Source of the DNA: Streptomyces olindensis
GTDB lineage: Bacteria > Actinomycetota > Actinomycetes > Streptomycetales > Streptomycetaceae
Reading direction: 5' to 3'
Assembly (NCBI GenBank): GCA_000696115.1
Contig: JJOH01000009.1
Span: 1-64,000, forward strand
Length of the DNA stretch: 64,000 nucleotides
This document shows positions 1 to 8,358 of this stretch, in pieces. Both the position numbers and the translations under genes were made by a program. Numbering within the stretch: position 1 is the first letter of the stretch; each line of letters opens with the position of its first letter. The notes under the pieces were generated by a model. It did no database searches. It saw only the letters and a program-made list of their open reading frames with translations, and was not told where the DNA came from.

Positions 1-301
1 CGCCGGGTGGTGGGTCGGGGCCGCGCCGGGTGTCCGTCCTCGGAACGGCGCGATGGGGTCGCGTACCGACTCGCTGTCCGTCGACGCGCCAACCGCTGCG
101 GGCGGACACCCCCCGACACGGCCCCTTGCGTCGTCCGGCGGGTGCGGGCCCGCTCTGGCTGAGCTGCGGGCAATCGTGCCGCTGGGGCGGCACGGGTGGG
201 CGGTGGGGGTCCCCCCTGCTCGAGCGAAGCCGAGAGCTTGGGGAGGCACCCCGTTCCGCCGGGCTGCGGACCCACCCGGCCCCAGCGTCAACGCCGAGCG
301 C
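1..301. other. Window edge, no gene recognised
   Basis: This 301-base stretch downstream of the first gene has short open frames on both strands, but none has a convincing ribosome binding site or protein-like composition. The only structure seen is the dispersed-type hairpin listed at 202-250. Confidence 0.5.
202..250. repeat. Streptomyces-type intergenic hairpin repeat
   Basis: The segment holds the core CTGCTCGAGCGAAGCCGAGAG flanked by G/C runs: GGTGGGGGTCCCCCC on the left and CTTGGGGAGGCACC on the right. The two flanks can pair as an imperfect hairpin. From memory, this core with C-run and G-run flanks recurs between genes in many Streptomyces genomes. Whether it is a terminator, a mobile palindromic unit or something else cannot be told from one copy. 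Confidence 0.6.
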
Positions 302-1018
302 CTAACGACTCCCGTACTCGGCCAACCCCGCCGTCACCAACTCCGCGTTGGACCCAGCCGGCCGCCCATCGGGCAGGACCAGCACATCCTCCAGCCCGAT
401 GCGCGTCGCCAACCCCAACCGCCCCGCAAGCCGCAGCACCGGCCACGCACCCCCGTCCTCCCCGTGCAGCAGCACGGGACGCCCGTGGGCCGCGCCCAGG
501 TCGGACAGCAGTGCCTGTGCGGAAGCCGCCGCGCTCGACGGGTCCGGGTCCGTCACCTCCGCCAGCACCCGCAGGACCTTCGGCCCGAGCGGCGACACCG
601 CGAAGCGCTCCGCCGCGTCCGTCCCGGACCAGATGCCGGCCTCCACACCCACTCCGAGACCGAGCAGCTCGGCGGCCACCTGTTCCGCCCCCGGCTCATG
701 CCAGTTGACCGAGGCGTGGTCGGGCAGGACGGTCCAGCTCCGGATCCGGTCGAGCCGGGCGGCGGGGTCCGGCTCGGCCCACGCCCCCGTCGTCACACCC
801 ACTGGCACCGACACGCGCGCCCGTATCGCCGCCAGGGTCTCCGCGAGCACCCTCGGCGACAGCGTGTCCCGCCCGCAGGGCGTCTTGGGATGGACATGGA
901 CGTCCGTGGCCCCGGCCGCGACGGCAGCCGCCGCGGAGTCGGCCATCGACTCGGGCGTCAGCGGCACCGCCGTACCGTCGGCGGCGGTCCGCGGACCGTT
1001 CAGACACACCTGCTCCAT
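302..1018 (-). CDS. BKACE (DUF849) beta-keto acid cleavage enzyme family protein
   Basis: Predicted 238-aa cytoplasmic TIM-barrel enzyme of the beta-keto acid cleavage (BKACE, formerly DUF849) family. Members condense a beta-keto acid with acetyl-CoA and split it, as in 3-keto-5-aminohexanoate cleavage during lysine fermentation. The HVH motif about residue 43 and the GLED motif near the C-terminus are the expected zinc ligands. The frame stays open to 1090, but the ATG at 1018 begins a family-like N-terminus (MEQVCLNGPR). At 238 aa it is shorter than the roughly 270-310 aa of typical members, so the substrate is open. It may share a transcript with the zinc-ribbon gene upstream, across a 75-base gap. 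Confidence 0.75.
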   Translation of the reverse strand: MEQVCLNGPRTAADGTAVPLTPESMADSAAAAVAAGATDVHVHPKTPCGRDTLSPRVLAETLAAIRARVSVPVGVTTGAWAEPDPAARLDRIRSWTVLPDHASVNWHEPGAEQVAAELLGLGVGVEAGIWSGTDAAERFAVSPLGPKVLRVLAEVTDPDPSSAAASAQALLSDLGAAHGRPVLLHGEDGGAWPVLRLAGRLGLATRIGLEDVLVLPDGRPAGSNAELVTAGLAEYGSR

Positions 1019-1093
1019 GTCGACGATGGTGCCAGCCGGCACCGACAGTGGGGGTGCGGCATCCCCGGCGCACCCCCCGCGCACCCGCATCCG

Positions 1094-1696
1094 TCAAGCC
1101 GACACCAACAACCTCGCCCTCCTGGCGTCCGCCAGGGCTTCGGGCGTGAGCACGGGCCGCGGCACCAGGATCCCGCAGTCCGTGCAGACCGGACCCGCCG
1201 AGGGCTCGTGGTCCAGACCGTACTTCCAGGCGAGTTGCTCCCCGCCGCACACCGGGCACGTCGAGCCCGGCTCGCGCTCCAGCGCGGCGATCAGCCGGCG
1301 CAGCACCTCGGCCAGCGGTTCACGGGGATGGACCGCCGGATCGTCGCACCACGCCACGCCGAAACCGCCCCAGGTCAGCCGGTGCCAGTCGTCCACACTG
1401 CCCGGCCTGCGCAGTCCGTCGTGCTTCTCCTTCTTGCGGCGCTCGGCGAACTCGACCTCGTAGGCCAGCCAGACCGCCCGCGCCTCCTCCAGTTCGTCCA
1501 GTGCGGCCACGAGCCGCGCTGGATCGGGGGACCGGTCCTCGGGACCGAACCCTGCCCGGGAGCACAAATGGTCCCAGGTCGCCCTGTGTCCGTAAGGGGC
1601 GAACCTCTCAAGGCACTTGCGCAGCGAATAACGCCGCAAGGCCAGATCGCACCGCGGATCGCGGACCTGTCTCGCCAGACTCCGGAAACCGGCCAT
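1094..1696 (-). CDS. Hypothetical protein with C-terminal zinc ribbon
   Basis: A 200-aa soluble protein I do not recognise as a named family. The N-terminal two thirds are helical, charged and aromatic-rich, with no membrane segment. Around residue 146 lies CPVCGGE and about 25 residues later CTDCG, so a CxxC-(about 22)-CxxC zinc ribbon is likely. The start is backed by GGAGGT about 10 bases upstream of the ATG. It lies just upstream of the BKACE gene on the same strand. Nucleic-acid binding or a structural zinc site are both possible; no function is assigned. Confidence 0.65.
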   Translation of the reverse strand: MAGFRSLARQVRDPRCDLALRRYSLRKCLERFAPYGHRATWDHLCSRAGFGPEDRSPDPARLVAALDELEEARAVWLAYEVEFAERRKKEKHDGLRRPGSVDDWHRLTWGGFGVAWCDDPAVHPREPLAEVLRRLIAALEREPGSTCPVCGGEQLAWKYGLDHEPSAGPVCTDCGILVPRPVLTPEALADARRARLLVSA

Positions 1697-1958
1697 CGTC
1701 CTGCACCTCCGTCACACCTGCACCTGTAATCCGGTCACTTCGGCGTCGTCGTACGGACGTCGCCGAATAGACGTATCGACAAGCGAATCGGCTCCATCCG
1801 ATTTCAAATGGCCTCCATAAGCGGTCCGAAGAGGCTCGCCAGTCGACTGCCGTGGTCCGTGTGCCTGTTGTGCTGACCCCCAAAAGTGACGCTTGTTCAT
1901 CTTCAAACGCGGGGATACCGGCGGTAACATCCCGCCCACCCCCACGGGAGGAGCTCCC

Positions 1959-4757
1959 ATGCCACGGCGTCACCCACGCACCGTTCTCGACAGAATGAGA
2001 ACTCCCCGCGGAATCCCCGGGTTCCTGAAGACCGCATCGGTATGCGCCCTGATCGCGGGACTTTTGTCGCCGCTGGCCCCCGCGGCGGCCTCGGAGACGG
2101 CGACCGCCCGGGCCGCGGCCGTCGCGAACGACCACTGCGGCAACCAGTGTTCGGACATCCTCCCGCCCGGCCAGAACGGCAACGCCACCCTCGCCCAGAT
2201 CCTCCTCAACCAGGCCTTCGGCACCCAGCCGGAGCACGCCGAGGACCAGCTCGGGCCCTACGCCGACCTCGCCAAGGGCTACACCGGGCTCACCAACGAC
2301 AAGATCAACACGTTCTTCAACGACGCCTCGTTCGGGGTGCCCGCCGATCAGGTCGCCTCCACCGTCAAACCCGCCGGCCGTGGTGACGTGACGATCGTCC
2401 GGGACAAGAAGACCGGTGTGCCGCACATCACCGGTACCACCCGATACGGCACCGAGTTCGGCGCCGGCTATGCGGCCGCCCAGGACCGGCTGTGGCTGAT
2501 GGACGTCTTCCGGCACGTCGGGCGCGGGCAGCTGACCTCCTTCGCGGGCGGCGCGCCCTCCAACCAGGGCCTGGAGCAGCAGTTCTGGCGGCACGCGCCC
2601 TACACCGAGGCCGATCTGCAGGCGCAGATCGACAACGCCGTCGCCACCAACGGCGAGCGCGGCAGGCAGGCCCTCGCCGACGCCAGGGCCTACCTCGACG
2701 GCATCAACGCCTACATCGACGCCTCCGACAGCGGCCGGTACTTCCCCGGCGAGTACGTGCTGACGGGCCACAAGGACTCCGTCACCAACGCCGGGAAGAT
2801 AGAGCACTTCAAGATCACCGACCTGGTCGCGCTGGCCTCGGTCATCGGCGCGCTCTTCGGCTCCGGCGGAGGCGGCGAGGTCAACAACGCCATCTCGCTG
2901 CTGGCCGCCCAGGAGAAGTACGGCGTCGCCGAGGGCACCAGGGTGTGGGAGTCCTTCCGGATGCGCAACGATCCGGAGGCCGTCCTCACCCAGCACAGCG
3001 GCAGCTTCCCGTACGCGACCAGGCCGGACGCCCCGCAGGGCACGGCCCTGCCCGACGCCGGCTCGGTGCGGCAGGAGCCGCTCGTGTACGACCGCACCGG
3101 CAGCGCCGCCGCGTCGAGCGCCACCGGCGCGTCCCGTGACGCGGCGAAGACGGCCCTGTCGTCCGCGAAGCGCGGCATGTCCAACGCCTTGGTCGTCAGC
3201 GGAAAGCACACCGCGAGCGGCCACCCCGTCGCCGTGTTCGGCCCGCAGACCGGCTACTTCGCCCCGCAGCTGCTGCTGCTCCAGGAGCTCCAGGGCCCGG
3301 GCATCAGCGCCCGCGGCGCCTCCTTCGCCGGCCTGAGCTTCTACGTCGAACTCGGCCGCGGCCAGGACTACGCGTGGAGCGCCACCACGTCCGGCCAGGA
3401 CATCATCGACACATACGCCGTCGAACTGTGTCAGGACGACTACCACTACCTGTACCGCGGCACCTGCACCCCGATGGAGAAGGTCGAGCAGAAGAACGCC
3501 TGGAAGCCGACCGTCGCCGACGGCACCGCCGCCGGTTCCTACACGATGCGGGTGTGGCGCACCAAGTACGGGCCGGTGGAGTACCGCGCCACGGTCGGCG
3601 GCAAGAAGGTCGCCTACACCACCCTGCGCTCGTCCTTCCTGCACGAGGCCGACTCCATCATCGGCTTCCAGATGCTGAACGACCCCGACTACGTCAAGGG
3701 CCCGGAGGACTTCCAGAAGGCGGTGCAGCACATCAACTACACCTTCAACTGGTTCTACGCCGACTCCGAGCACACCGCCTACTACAACAGCGGCGACAAC
3801 CCGGTGCGCGCGAGCGGCGTCGACGCCGAGTTCCCGGTGTGGGCGCGGCCGGCGTACGAGTGGCGGGGCTGGGACCCGGCGACCAACACGGCCGACTACA
3901 CTCCGGCCTCCGCCCACCCCCACTCCATCGACCAGGACTACTACATCTCCTGGAACAACAAGCAGGCCAAGGACTACACGACCGCGCCCTGGGGCAACGG
4001 GTCCGTGCACCGCGGCAACCTCCTGGAGGACCGGGTGAGGAAACTGGTCCAGCAGGGCGGGGTGACCCGGGCCTCGCTGGTGAAGGCCATGGCGGACGCG
4101 GGGCTCGCCGACCTGCGGGCCGAGGACGTGCTGCCCAAGCTGCTGAAGGTGATCAACAGTGCGCCGGTCACCGACTCCACCGCCGCAGCGGCCGTGAGCA
4201 AGCTCCAGGGCTGGGTGGCGGCCGGCGGCAAGCGCACCGAAACTACGGCCGGCTCCAAGAAGTACGCCGACGCCGACGCGATCCGCATCCTGGACGCCTG
4301 GTGGCCGCTGCTGGTCAAGGCCGAGTTCGAACCGGGCCTGGGCAGTGAGCTCTTCGAGGCCATGACCGCCAACCTGCCCGTCGACGAGTCCCCGTCGGCC
4401 TCGCACGGCCCGACCGGCTCGCACGCCGGGAGCTCCTTCCAGTACGGCTGGTGGAGCTACGTCGACAAGGACGTCCGGGCCGTGCTCGGCGAGCAGGTAA
4501 AGGGGCCGCTGGCGCGCGCGTACTGCGGCGACGGCAGCCTCGCCGCCTGCCGGGACACCCTCGTCAGCACCCTGAAGGAGGCGGCGGGCAAGACCGCCGC
4601 CCAGGTCTACCCCGGCGACGACGTGTGCGCGGCGGGCGACCAGTGGTGTGCCGACTCGATCAACCACCGCACGCTCGGCGGCATCAAGCACGGCAAGATC
4701 AGCTGGCAGAACCGGCCGACCTACCAACAGGTCGTGGAGTTCACCTCACACCGGTGA
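1959..4757 (+). CDS. Secreted penicillin-acylase family (Ntn-hydrolase) amidase
   Basis: A 932-aa precursor of the penicillin G acylase / acyl-homoserine-lactone acylase family, N-terminal nucleophile hydrolases that cleave amide-linked acyl groups. Export is indicated by a basic N-terminus, a hydrophobic stretch at about residues 20-45 and an AxA-type site. The usual order is visible: signal peptide, alpha chain, linker, then the beta chain opening with SNALVVSG. Ser408 of that motif should become the nucleophile after autocleavage. The ATG at 1959 is preceded by GGGAGGAG, so the longer open frame (from 1893) is not used. Substrate could be acyl-homoserine lactones, lipopeptides or beta-lactams; the sequence alone cannot decide. 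Confidence 0.88.
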   Translation: MPRRHPRTVLDRMRTPRGIPGFLKTASVCALIAGLLSPLAPAAASETATARAAAVANDHCGNQCSDILPPGQNGNATLAQILLNQAFGTQPEHAEDQLGPYADLAKGYTGLTNDKINTFFNDASFGVPADQVASTVKPAGRGDVTIVRDKKTGVPHITGTTRYGTEFGAGYAAAQDRLWLMDVFRHVGRGQLTSFAGGAPSNQGLEQQFWRHAPYTEADLQAQIDNAVATNGERGRQALADARAYLDGINAYIDASDSGRYFPGEYVLTGHKDSVTNAGKIEHFKITDLVALASVIGALFGSGGGGEVNNAISLLAAQEKYGVAEGTRVWESFRMRNDPEAVLTQHSGSFPYATRPDAPQGTALPDAGSVRQEPLVYDRTGSAAASSATGASRDAAKTALSSAKRGMSNALVVSGKHTASGHPVAVFGPQTGYFAPQLLLLQELQGPGISARGASFAGLSFYVELGRGQDYAWSATTSGQDIIDTYAVELCQDDYHYLYRGTCTPMEKVEQKNAWKPTVADGTAAGSYTMRVWRTKYGPVEYRATVGGKKVAYTTLRSSFLHEADSIIGFQMLNDPDYVKGPEDFQKAVQHINYTFNWFYADSEHTAYYNSGDNPVRASGVDAEFPVWARPAYEWRGWDPATNTADYTPASAHPHSIDQDYYISWNNKQAKDYTTAPWGNGSVHRGNLLEDRVRKLVQQGGVTRASLVKAMADAGLADLRAEDVLPKLLKVINSAPVTDSTAAAAVSKLQGWVAAGGKRTETTAGSKKYADADAIRILDAWWPLLVKAEFEPGLGSELFEAMTANLPVDESPSASHGPTGSHAGSSFQYGWWSYVDKDVRAVLGEQVKGPLARAYCGDGSLAACRDTLVSTLKEAAGKTAAQVYPGDDVCAAGDQWCADSINHRTLGGIKHGKISWQNRPTYQQVVEFTSHR

Positions 4758-4776
4758 CGCGGGAGCCGGCGGCGGG

Positions 4777-6093
4777 TCAGCGGACGCGGCCCGCCGCCAG
4801 CACCAGCCGGGCCAGCTCCTCGTGCACGATGTCGCTGTGCGCCCCGGCCGGCGGCCCGCCCCGGCGCACCACCGCCGCCGCGTCCACGTTCACGCACCCC
4901 GAGGCGGGCAGCTTCGCCTCCAAGGCCTGGGCGAGGGTGTACGCGCGCGTGCCCGGCACCGCCTGGACGCCGTCGTAGCCCAGCGCGCCCCACTTGGCGC
5001 CCAGGGCCCGCCCCAGGTCGAGGCCGGCGACCGAGCGGCTGTCGCCCGCCATGCGGGAGGCCAGCGGATACATCGTGCCGAGGGCCGTGTCGTGCCGCGA
5101 GTGACAGCACACCAGGGGACCGTCGACGCGGTTCTGCTGCCCCTGGAGCACCCCTCCGGCCCGGGCGTCGTGCGGCAACCGGGTCGCGAACGCGTAGTGC
5201 GAGAACGCCCCTTGGAGCAGCGTCACCGACTTCACCGTGCGGACGCCCTCGGGGAGACCGCGCAGCACGAACGACACCAGCCGGGCGCCGAAGCTGTGCC
5301 CGACGAGGTGCACGCGCACGTCCGGCGCCGCCGTGGCGAGCTGCCCGACGACCCGGCCGAGTCCGCGCTCGCCGACGGTGCCCGCGCGCCGCTTCATCGC
5401 GTAGTACGTCGCCTGCCGCAGCAGCTCGTGGGCGCCGTCCCAGGGGTTCGGGAGCCTGAACCCCTGCGGCGCGGCGGAGACCTCCCGTTCCGCGAGCGCC
5501 CGCGCGAACTCCGCGCAGGCCGCCGCCGAGGACCCGGCGAACATCTCCGGCTCGCTCTGCGGCACTCCCTCCGCCACCGTGTCCGCCGCGAACAACGCCT
5601 GCGGCCCGGGCGCCACCACCTCCACCAGCAGCCGCACCAGCCGTCCGAACTCCTCCAGCTCGGCCTCCTCCGGCGGCTGCTGCTCCAGCAGCCGGGCGAG
5701 CTGGTCGACCAGGATCGCCCGGCCCGGAAAGGTCTCCAGCAGCGCGTGCCGGGTGTCCTTGTCGAGGGCCGGGCGCCGGGGCGCGTCGGCCGCCACGGCC
5801 CGGGGGAAGTCGGGGATCGGCTCGTCCGGGAACCGCATCGCCGGCCACACGACCCCGGCGTACCCGATCCGGGCGGCCGGAGCCAGCCGCGGGACGGGCG
5901 CGAAGAAGCGGTCGTAGAGCCGCGTCGCGCCCGAGCGGTCGTTGTTCCAGCCGTGCGCGAAGACGATCAGGTCGCGCACCTTCCGTTCGCGCACCCCGGC
6001 GAGCAGCCGGTCGCGCTGGCGTCCCGCCGGGTCCCCGTCCGCGTCGAAGGTCAGCTCCCAGTAGGGAGTCACGCTCATCGCCGGATCCGCCAT
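4777..6093 (-). CDS. Alpha/beta-hydrolase-fold protein, probable serine hydrolase
   Basis: A 438-aa protein with an alpha/beta-hydrolase core. The nucleophile elbow GHSFGARLV places the serine at about residue 267, and an oxyanion-hole-like FAHGWNND segment lies near residue 46. No signal peptide or membrane segment is seen, so it is probably cytoplasmic. A histidine late in the chain could complete the triad but is not identified with certainty. The start at 6093 follows GAGGGGGC, and an in-frame start at 6165 is less likely. It converges with the penicillin-acylase gene, ending 19 bases away. The substrate is unknown. Confidence 0.75.
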   Translation of the reverse strand: MADPAMSVTPYWELTFDADGDPAGRQRDRLLAGVRERKVRDLIVFAHGWNNDRSGATRLYDRFFAPVPRLAPAARIGYAGVVWPAMRFPDEPIPDFPRAVAADAPRRPALDKDTRHALLETFPGRAILVDQLARLLEQQPPEEAELEEFGRLVRLLVEVVAPGPQALFAADTVAEGVPQSEPEMFAGSSAAACAEFARALAEREVSAAPQGFRLPNPWDGAHELLRQATYYAMKRRAGTVGERGLGRVVGQLATAAPDVRVHLVGHSFGARLVSFVLRGLPEGVRTVKSVTLLQGAFSHYAFATRLPHDARAGGVLQGQQNRVDGPLVCCHSRHDTALGTMYPLASRMAGDSRSVAGLDLGRALGAKWGALGYDGVQAVPGTRAYTLAQALEAKLPASGCVNVDAAAVVRRGGPPAGAHSDIVHEELARLVLAAGRVR

Positions 6094-6198
6094 GACAGGC
6101 CCCCTCGCCCCCGGGTGACGCCACGATGTGGGCGCATCGTCCTGCCAACGGGGGAGCTTGGCCATACGTCACGGGCGCATTCGGGCGTGCGGCCGCGC

Positions 6199-7434
6199 TC
6201 AGCGGTAGAGGAGGTACTGCCGCCGCATCCGGCGGAACGCCGCCAGGTCCTCCTGCCACCCGGCCACCACCTCGTCGGTGTCCGCGCCCGCGTCGATCAT
6301 CGTGCGGACGCGCGCGGAGCCGGTGAGCTTGTCGATCCAGTGGTCCGGGCGCCAGGCGAAGCCGCTCCAGACCCGCTTGGCGGTCACGAGCAGGGCGATG
6401 CCCGTGCGGACGGGGTCGAACGCGGCCCGGTCGTGCACATGAACCTGCACCCCGCCGATCGTCTTCCCCTGGAACTTCGAGAAGGTGGGCGCGAAGTACG
6501 CCTCCCTGAACCGCACGCCCGGCAGGGCGAGTTCGTTCGCCGCGGCCGCCCAGCGCCGGTCGACGCCCTCCGCCCCGAGCAGTTCGAACGGCCGGGTCGT
6601 GCCGCGCCCCTCCGACAGGTTCGTGCCCTCGAACAGGCACGTCCCCGCGTACACCAGGGCCGTCTCCGGCGTCGGCATGTTCGGGCTCGGCGGCACCCAG
6701 GGCAGCCCGGAGGCGTCGTAGAACTCCGAGCGCCTCCAGCCCGACAGGGGCACGGTCTCCAGCGCGACGGGCTCGGTCAGGAACTCCTCGTTGAACAGCC
6801 GCGCCAGCTCGGCGACGGTCATCCCGTGGGCCTGTGCGATCGGCTGACGTCCCACGAACGTGGCGAACTCCCTGTGCAGGACGGGCCCGAGGGCCGCCCG
6901 GCCGGTCACCGGGTTGGGCCGGTCCAGGACCACGAACCGCTTGCCGGCGAGCTGTGCGGCCTCCATGCAGTCGTACAGGGTCCAGATGTACGTGTAGAAG
7001 CGGGCGCCGACGTCCTGGATGTCGAAGACGACCGTGTCCACGCCGGACGCGGTGAAGATGTCGGCCAGCGGCCGGCCGCTCTTGAGGTACGTGTCGTAGA
7101 CGGGCAGGCCGGTGGCCGGGTCGTCGTAGCGGCCCTCGGAGCCGCCGGCCTGGGCGGTGCCGCGGAAGCCGTGCTCGGGGCCGAAGACGGCCCTCAGATC
7201 CACGCGGGTGTCGGCGTGCATGACGTCGACGATGTGGCGGACGTCGCGGGTGACGCCGGTGGGGTTGGTGACGATGCCGACCTTCTGGCCGTCGAGCGGG
7301 GCGTAGCCGTCGTGGGCGAGTCGTTCGAAGCCGGTGCGGAGTCGGCGGTGGGGCGGGGCTGCGGCGGCGGTGGGCGCTGTCGAGGCGGCGGCCGTGGCGG
7401 CTGCCGTGAGGACGGCTCGTCTGGAAGGGCGCAT
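6199..7434 (-). CDS. Exo-beta-N-acetylmuramidase NamZ-like (DUF1343), Tat-exported
   Basis: A 411-aa protein of the DUF1343 family, characterised in Bacillus subtilis as NamZ, an exo-lytic muramidase that removes terminal MurNAc from peptidoglycan fragments. The N-terminus MRPSRRAVLTAAA has a twin-arginine motif followed by an Ala-rich hydrophobic stretch, predicting Tat export. The family block FGPEHGFRG is at about residue 85, followed by the VVFDIQDVGARFYTY and LDRPNP segments. The start at 7434 is preferred because the longer frame runs through a dispersed intergenic repeat (7464-7500). It likely acts in cell-wall recycling outside the membrane. Confidence 0.87.
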   Translation of the reverse strand: MRPSRRAVLTAAATAAASTAPTAAAAPPHRRLRTGFERLAHDGYAPLDGQKVGIVTNPTGVTRDVRHIVDVMHADTRVDLRAVFGPEHGFRGTAQAGGSEGRYDDPATGLPVYDTYLKSGRPLADIFTASGVDTVVFDIQDVGARFYTYIWTLYDCMEAAQLAGKRFVVLDRPNPVTGRAALGPVLHREFATFVGRQPIAQAHGMTVAELARLFNEEFLTEPVALETVPLSGWRRSEFYDASGLPWVPPSPNMPTPETALVYAGTCLFEGTNLSEGRGTTRPFELLGAEGVDRRWAAAANELALPGVRFREAYFAPTFSKFQGKTIGGVQVHVHDRAAFDPVRTGIALLVTAKRVWSGFAWRPDHWIDKLTGSARVRTMIDAGADTDEVVAGWQEDLAAFRRMRRQYLLYR

Positions 7435-7463
7435 GAAGTGGCCTCCGTGATCCGTTTTCTGCC

Positions 7464-7500
7464 GGTTCGTCGTGGCTGGTCGCGCAGTTCCTCGCGCCCC
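7464..7500 (-). repeat. 37-base dispersed intergenic repeat, copy 1
   Basis: Read on the minus strand, this segment matches 20730-20766 on the plus strand at 34 of 37 positions; the shared core is GGAACTGCGCGAC followed by AGCCACGACG. Both copies lie between genes. From memory, the same sequence is scattered in many Streptomyces chromosomes. Confidence 0.7.
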
Positions 7501-7530
7501 TAGGGTGCTGCGCCACCCCCTTCCTTCAAA

Positions 7531-7550
7531 CATACCGACCGGTTAGTCTG
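7531..7550. promoter_or_regulatory. Candidate TetR-family operator, left end of the lipid cluster
   Basis: CATACCGACCGGTTAGTC contains an imperfect dyad centred on CCGG. Thirteen bases (CATACCGACCGGT) are identical, on the opposite strand, to the dyad at 12978-12995. It lies 35-55 bases upstream of the SDR start and between the divergent namZ-like and SDR genes, where a promoter would be. The regulator at 10049 is the natural candidate to bind it. Confidence 0.6.
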
Positions 7551-7584
7551 GGCCTGCTTGCTGAGCCGCGTCTTAAGGAGACCG

Positions 7585-8358
7585 ATGGTGGGAGCCTTTC
7601 AGGGGTCGGGCGTCGTCGTCACGGGGGCCGGGGGCGGGATCGGAGCCGCGCTCGCCCGGCGGTTCGCCGCCGCGGGGGCCCGGGTCGTCGTCAACGACCT
7701 GGACGCCGAGCGGGCCAAGCGCGTCGCGGAGGAGATCGGGGGGATCGCCGTGGCCGGCGACGCCTCGGCGATCCTCGGGGACGCCCGCGACGCGCTCGAC
7801 GGGACCGTCGACGTCTACTGCGCCAACGCCGGTGTCGCCTTCGAGGGCGGGAGCGCCGACGGACCGCTGGACGAGACGGCCTGGGACGCCTCCTGGGACG
7901 TGAACGTCATGGCGCACGTCCGGGCGGCCCACGCCCTGCTGCCGGACTGGCTGGAGCGCGGCAGCGGCCGGTTCGTGTCCACCGTGTCCGCCGCCGGGCT
8001 GCTCACCATGATCGGGGCGGCTCCCTACGCCGTCACCAAGCACGGCGCCCTCGCCTTCGCGGAGTGGCTGTCGCTGACCTACCGGCACCGGGGCGTGAAG
8101 GTGCACGCCATCTGCCCGCAGGGCGTGCGCACCGACATGCTGGCCGCGACCGGCAGCGCGGGCGACCTGGTGCTCCAGCCGACCGCGATCGAGCCGGAGG
8201 ACGTGGCGGACGCCCTGTTCAAGGGCGTCGAGGAGGACCGCTTCCTGATCCTGCCCCACCCGGAGGTCGCCGCCTATTACCAGGCCCGGGCCGGTGACCC
8301 GGACCGGTGGCTGACCGGCATGAACCGCATCCAGCAGCAGTGGGAGGGGAACCGGTGA
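7585..8358 (+). CDS. Short-chain dehydrogenase/reductase (SDR)
   Basis: A 257-aa classical SDR, a Rossmann-fold NAD(P)-dependent alcohol/ketone oxidoreductase. The cofactor motif TGAGGGIG is at about residue 11, CANAG at about 84, and the catalytic Ser plus YAVTK (Tyr/Lys) follow near 140-155. The ATG at 7585 has a strong AAGGAG six bases upstream. Its TGA stop overlaps the GTG of the acyl-CoA synthetase, so the two are translationally coupled. A hydroxyacyl or sterol-like substrate fits the neighbours (acyl-CoA synthetase and dehydrogenase), but this is inferred. Confidence 0.88.
   Translation: MVGAFQGSGVVVTGAGGGIGAALARRFAAAGARVVVNDLDAERAKRVAEEIGGIAVAGDASAILGDARDALDGTVDVYCANAGVAFEGGSADGPLDETAWDASWDVNVMAHVRAAHALLPDWLERGSGRFVSTVSAAGLLTMIGAAPYAVTKHGALAFAEWLSLTYRHRGVKVHAICPQGVRTDMLAATGSAGDLVLQPTAIEPEDVADALFKGVEEDRFLILPHPEVAAYYQARAGDPDRWLTGMNRIQQQWEGNR

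Noticed and set aside
30..305. Short plus-strand frames at the left edge as a gene fragment
   Set aside because: No start signal and low-complexity composition across a known type of intergenic repeat.
1712..1960. 82-codon minus-strand frame between the zinc-ribbon and acylase genes
   Set aside because: It overlaps the acylase start region, lacks a ribosome binding site, and looks non-coding.
1608..4727. Very long open frame (over 1000 codons) antisense to the penicillin-acylase gene
   Set aside because: It mirrors the high-GC coding gene on the other strand, with Val/Gly/Arg-rich repetitive composition and no family motifs.
4648..7503. Long plus-strand open frame over the hydrolase and NamZ genes
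   Set aside because: It is the antisense shadow of two recognisable minus-strand genes, and its composition is Arg/Pro/Gly-rich without domains.
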